Origin: Streptomyces goshikiensis
Lineage (GTDB): Bacteria > Actinomycetota > Actinomycetes > Streptomycetales > Streptomycetaceae
Reading direction: 5' to 3'
DNA: 64,000 nucleotides
Assembly (NCBI RefSeq): GCF_014650555.1
Contig: NZ_BMVE01000002.1
Location: 995,807 to 1,059,806, forward strand
In this document: piece after piece, positions 60,603-64,000 of the stretch
How the letters are laid out: each line of letters starts with the position of its first letter
Position numbering within the stretch: the first letter of the stretch is position 1
Notes under the pieces: model-generated
Seen by the model: only the letters and a program-made list of their open reading frames with translations
The model's database searches: none
Told to the model about the DNA's origin: nothing
Position numbers and translations under genes: made by a program

Positions 60603-62081
60603 ATGAAACCCCACGCCCCGCGCGTCACCGGAGCACTCGTGTTCACCACCGCCACCGCGGCCGCGCTGATCGTGGCCGTCACGGCCGGTGGCGCCGGAGC
60701 GGAACCGGCGGCGCCGTCACCGCAGGCCGCGCCCGGCGGCGTCACCTACCGGGAGGCGGGACGGTTCACCACCGCCGGCAAACCCCGTGACCTGCTGCTG
60801 CACCCCGAGTCGAAGAACCTGTACGTAGGCTCCGACGACCTGGCGGACACCGCCGACGTCAACGAAGGCGGGCTGTACGTCCTGAACCCCGCCGACGGCT
60901 CCGTACGCAGCACCGTCACCCGGATCCCGGGCCCCACGGGCACCCTCGCCCGCCGCGCCGTCACCCGGATCGGCGCCGCGCTCCCGGGCGACGGCGTCGT
61001 GTTCGGCTATCCGCTGCGCGGCATCGGCACGGCCAGGACCGGCGACGAGGCGGCCGCCGGGGCCTGGGTGGCGGGAGCGACGGTCACCGACATCGGCCCG
61101 GGCACCGGCCCCGGCACCGCGCTGGTGGCGCAGGGGCCGGTGCTGGCGGAGGTGGACCTCGCCACGGCGGCGGTACGGCGCTCGCTCACCCTGGAGGGCG
61201 GCGACTCCTTCGCGGTGGACGCCGCGCGCAAGACGGTGTGGTTCACGGACTTCGCCAACCGCCGCCTGTACAAGGTCGATACGGAGCGGCTGGCGGTCGT
61301 GGCGACCGTGGAACTCCCGGCGGGCGAGGGCTTCGGCGGGTTCACCGAGGTGGATCCGCAGACCGGCGCCGTGTGGGTGGGCCTGGACAACTCGGTCGTC
61401 GTGTACGCGGCGACCGGCACCCGGCTCGGGGCCCTGAGCGGCAAGGACCTGCCCCGCGCGGCGCGGTTCGACTCCGCGACCGGGCAGGCGTTCGTGGTCT
61501 GGCAGGACGCCGGGGACCCCTCGCTGCCGGGCAGCGACAACGACGGAACGCTGACCGTGCACCGGTCCGCCGATCTGACCGAACTCGTACGGCCCGTCGT
61601 ACTTCCGGGCAATCAGGTCCAGTTGGGGGTGGCGAGCCTCGCCGTGCAGCCCGGGGCGGAGGTGGTGCTGGTGAGCAGCCCCGCGCAGGGGACGATCACC
61701 CGCCTGGAGCGGTTCGTACCGCCCGCACCCTCGCCGGACCCGTCCTCGCACCCCTCGCCTTCGCCGGATCCGTCCGCGTCGGCCCCGTCGCCGGGGGCTT
61801 CCGCCGGTACGCCGACCGGTCCCGGTACGGCGACGTCTCCCGCCGCCTCACCCGCGCCCGCCCCGGCCGGCTCCACGGCGGCGCCCGGGGCGGTCGTCGG
61901 AGGCACCGGAGGGCAGCCGCCGGCGGCCGGTGCGGCGCCCGCTCCCGCCCCGCACGGCTCCCTCGCCTCCACCGGCACCACCGTGCTGTCCCTCGCCGGG
62001 ACGGCCGCCGCCCTGACCCTGGCGGGGTGGGCCCTGATCCGGTTCCGCGCGGGCCGCCCGGGCCGTACGGGCCCTGGCTGA
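60603..62081 (+). CDS. LAxTG-anchored secreted beta-propeller protein
   Basis: 492 residues from ATG 60603 (GAGGAAG upstream), 60 bases after the previous gene and probably cotranscribed. Signal peptide about 1-35, a YncE-like propeller (about 50-380, with DLLLHPESKNLYVGSDDL, SFAVDAARKTVWFTDFANRR and GAVWVGLDNSVVVYAATG), an 80-residue Pro/Ser/Ala wall spacer, then LASTG (454-458), a hydrophobic helix and Arg-rich tail. LAxTG is the sorting signal of streptomycete class E sortases. Surface display under iron control is inferred. Confidence 0.85.
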   Translation: MKPHAPRVTGALVFTTATAAALIVAVTAGGAGAEPAAPSPQAAPGGVTYREAGRFTTAGKPRDLLLHPESKNLYVGSDDLADTADVNEGGLYVLNPADGSVRSTVTRIPGPTGTLARRAVTRIGAALPGDGVVFGYPLRGIGTARTGDEAAAGAWVAGATVTDIGPGTGPGTALVAQGPVLAEVDLATAAVRRSLTLEGGDSFAVDAARKTVWFTDFANRRLYKVDTERLAVVATVELPAGEGFGGFTEVDPQTGAVWVGLDNSVVVYAATGTRLGALSGKDLPRAARFDSATGQAFVVWQDAGDPSLPGSDNDGTLTVHRSADLTELVRPVVLPGNQVQLGVASLAVQPGAEVVLVSSPAQGTITRLERFVPPAPSPDPSSHPSPSPDPSASAPSPGASAGTPTGPGTATSPAASPAPAPAGSTAAPGAVVGGTGGQPPAAGAAPAPAPHGSLASTGTTVLSLAGTAAALTLAGWALIRFRAGRPGRTGPG

Positions 62082-62137
62082 GCGGGCGCCCGGCGGGCCG
62101 CCGAAGTGCTGTGCTCCGGGAGGCGGCTGACGACCCG

Positions 62138-62446
62138 CTACGAGGTGGTCGTGGCCCGCCGGTAGCTGCTGCCGTCCCGGGTACGGGTGAGCAGACCCGA
62201 GGTGATCAGATAGCGCCGCAGCGCCGAGCAGTCCTCGTGCACGGCGCGCAGCGCGTCGTTGACCTCCGGCTCGGTGTAGTCGCGGTCCCGCGCGAACAGG
62301 GTCTCGGTGAGGTGCGCGAGCAACTGCTCGCGGCGGGCGGCCCTGCGGGGGATGGCGATGAGCCGCCCGTCGGAGGAGAAGAGGTCACCGACCCCTCGCT
62401 GCGTCGTACGGTCTGCGGCCTGCGGTTCAGCGGTGCTTTGTGACAT
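62138..62446 (-). CDS. DUF2087 protein
   Basis: 102 residues from ATG 62446 (AGGAGGG upstream). FSSDGRLIAIPRRAARREQL, TETLFARDRDYTEPEVNDAL and DCSALRRYLITSGLLTRTRD match DUF2087, a small helical domain found alone or fused to regulators. Function unknown; DNA or nucleic-acid binding is plausible from the basic helices. Confidence 0.85.
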   Translation of the reverse strand: MSQSTAEPQAADRTTQRGVGDLFSSDGRLIAIPRRAARREQLLAHLTETLFARDRDYTEPEVNDALRAVHEDCSALRRYLITSGLLTRTRDGSSYRRATTTS

Positions 62447-62531
62447 CCCCCGACCCTCCTCCGCCCCCTCCCGGCGTGCAACGCATTTTTCCCCACCCGG
62501 CGCGGCCGGCACGGCCGTCGCGCACGTGCGC

Positions 62532-62568
62532 GGGCCCGCCGCCCCGGGTGGGTGGGGGCGGCGGGCCC
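62532..62568 (-). terminator. Terminator hairpin
   Basis: Perfect 14-bp arms (62532-62545 and 62555-62568) with a 9-base G-rich loop, 17 bases past the stop of the minus-strand secreted-protein gene. Confidence 0.8.
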
Positions 62569-62584
62569 GGTGGTGCGGGGTGGG

Positions 62585-64000
<1,416 letters not shown>

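Overview
The window is a stretch of chromosome from Streptomyces or a very close relative. The sequence is strongly GC-rich with GC-loaded third codon positions, GTG starts are common, and many families are typical of streptomycetes (DUF6777, DUF6114/DUF6230, SpoIIE-type phosphatases, LAxTG-anchored proteins, ergothioneine genes, lysX). The order rmdA-like / succinate dehydrogenase / ornithine-lipid acyltransferases / egtDCBA resembles, from memory and unchecked, the S. coelicolor SCO0910-SCO0928 region.

Layout. 0-13.8 kb: a truncated SDR, an HD hydrolase/oxygenase, a 57-codon orphan, a sugar-nucleotide-type reductase, a lipase-maturation/DUF1990/YndJ membrane operon controlled by two perfect 14-bp palindromes, a DUF6777 lipoprotein, a PAS-GAF-PP2C-HATPase regulator, an Fpg/Nei glycosylase, an ECF sigma factor and a CapA-type lipoprotein. 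14-23 kb is an envelope region: universal stress protein, LysX, polysaccharide deacetylase, class F sortase, two paralogous secreted proteins with a shared C-terminal signal, a DUF4239 membrane protein and a His/Pro-rich exported protein. 23.3-26.3 kb: a methyltransferase translationally coupled to a PAS-GGDEF-EAL c-di-GMP enzyme. 26.4-30.6 kb looks accessory: a 16-bp minisatellite, an FAD monooxygenase/TetR pair, a dead IS110 transposase, and two tiny membrane proteins with their own TetR and paired operators. 30.6-35 kb: LysR divergent from sdhCAB. 35-41.7 kb: a phosphatase-like lipoprotein, a UvrA paralogue with an LLM flavoenzyme, HAD, dodecin and an orphan solute-binding lipoprotein. 41.8-47.9 kb: an ornithine-lipid acyltransferase pair (the first gene frameshifted) running head-on into egtABCD. 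48-53 kb: a bacterial PARG-like macrodomain protein overlapping a PemK-like toxin, then a serine hydrolase gene framed by ~400-bp inverted repeats, then an amidase with a TetR-type operator. 53-59.7 kb: LacI regulator, thiolase, aldehyde dehydrogenase, thioredoxin and a flavoprotein. 59.9-64 kb: an iron-box-controlled secreted protein followed by a LAxTG-anchored beta-propeller, then a DUF6230/DUF6114/secreted-protein operon cut by the window end.

The most interesting parts are the sortase module (shared promoter element and shared non-LPxTG C-terminal signal), the inverted-repeat cassette, the iron-regulated wall-anchored locus, and the two palindrome-controlled small operons at 6.0 kb and 29.9 kb. 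Product calls come from motif recognition by eye. No database search or structure prediction was run.
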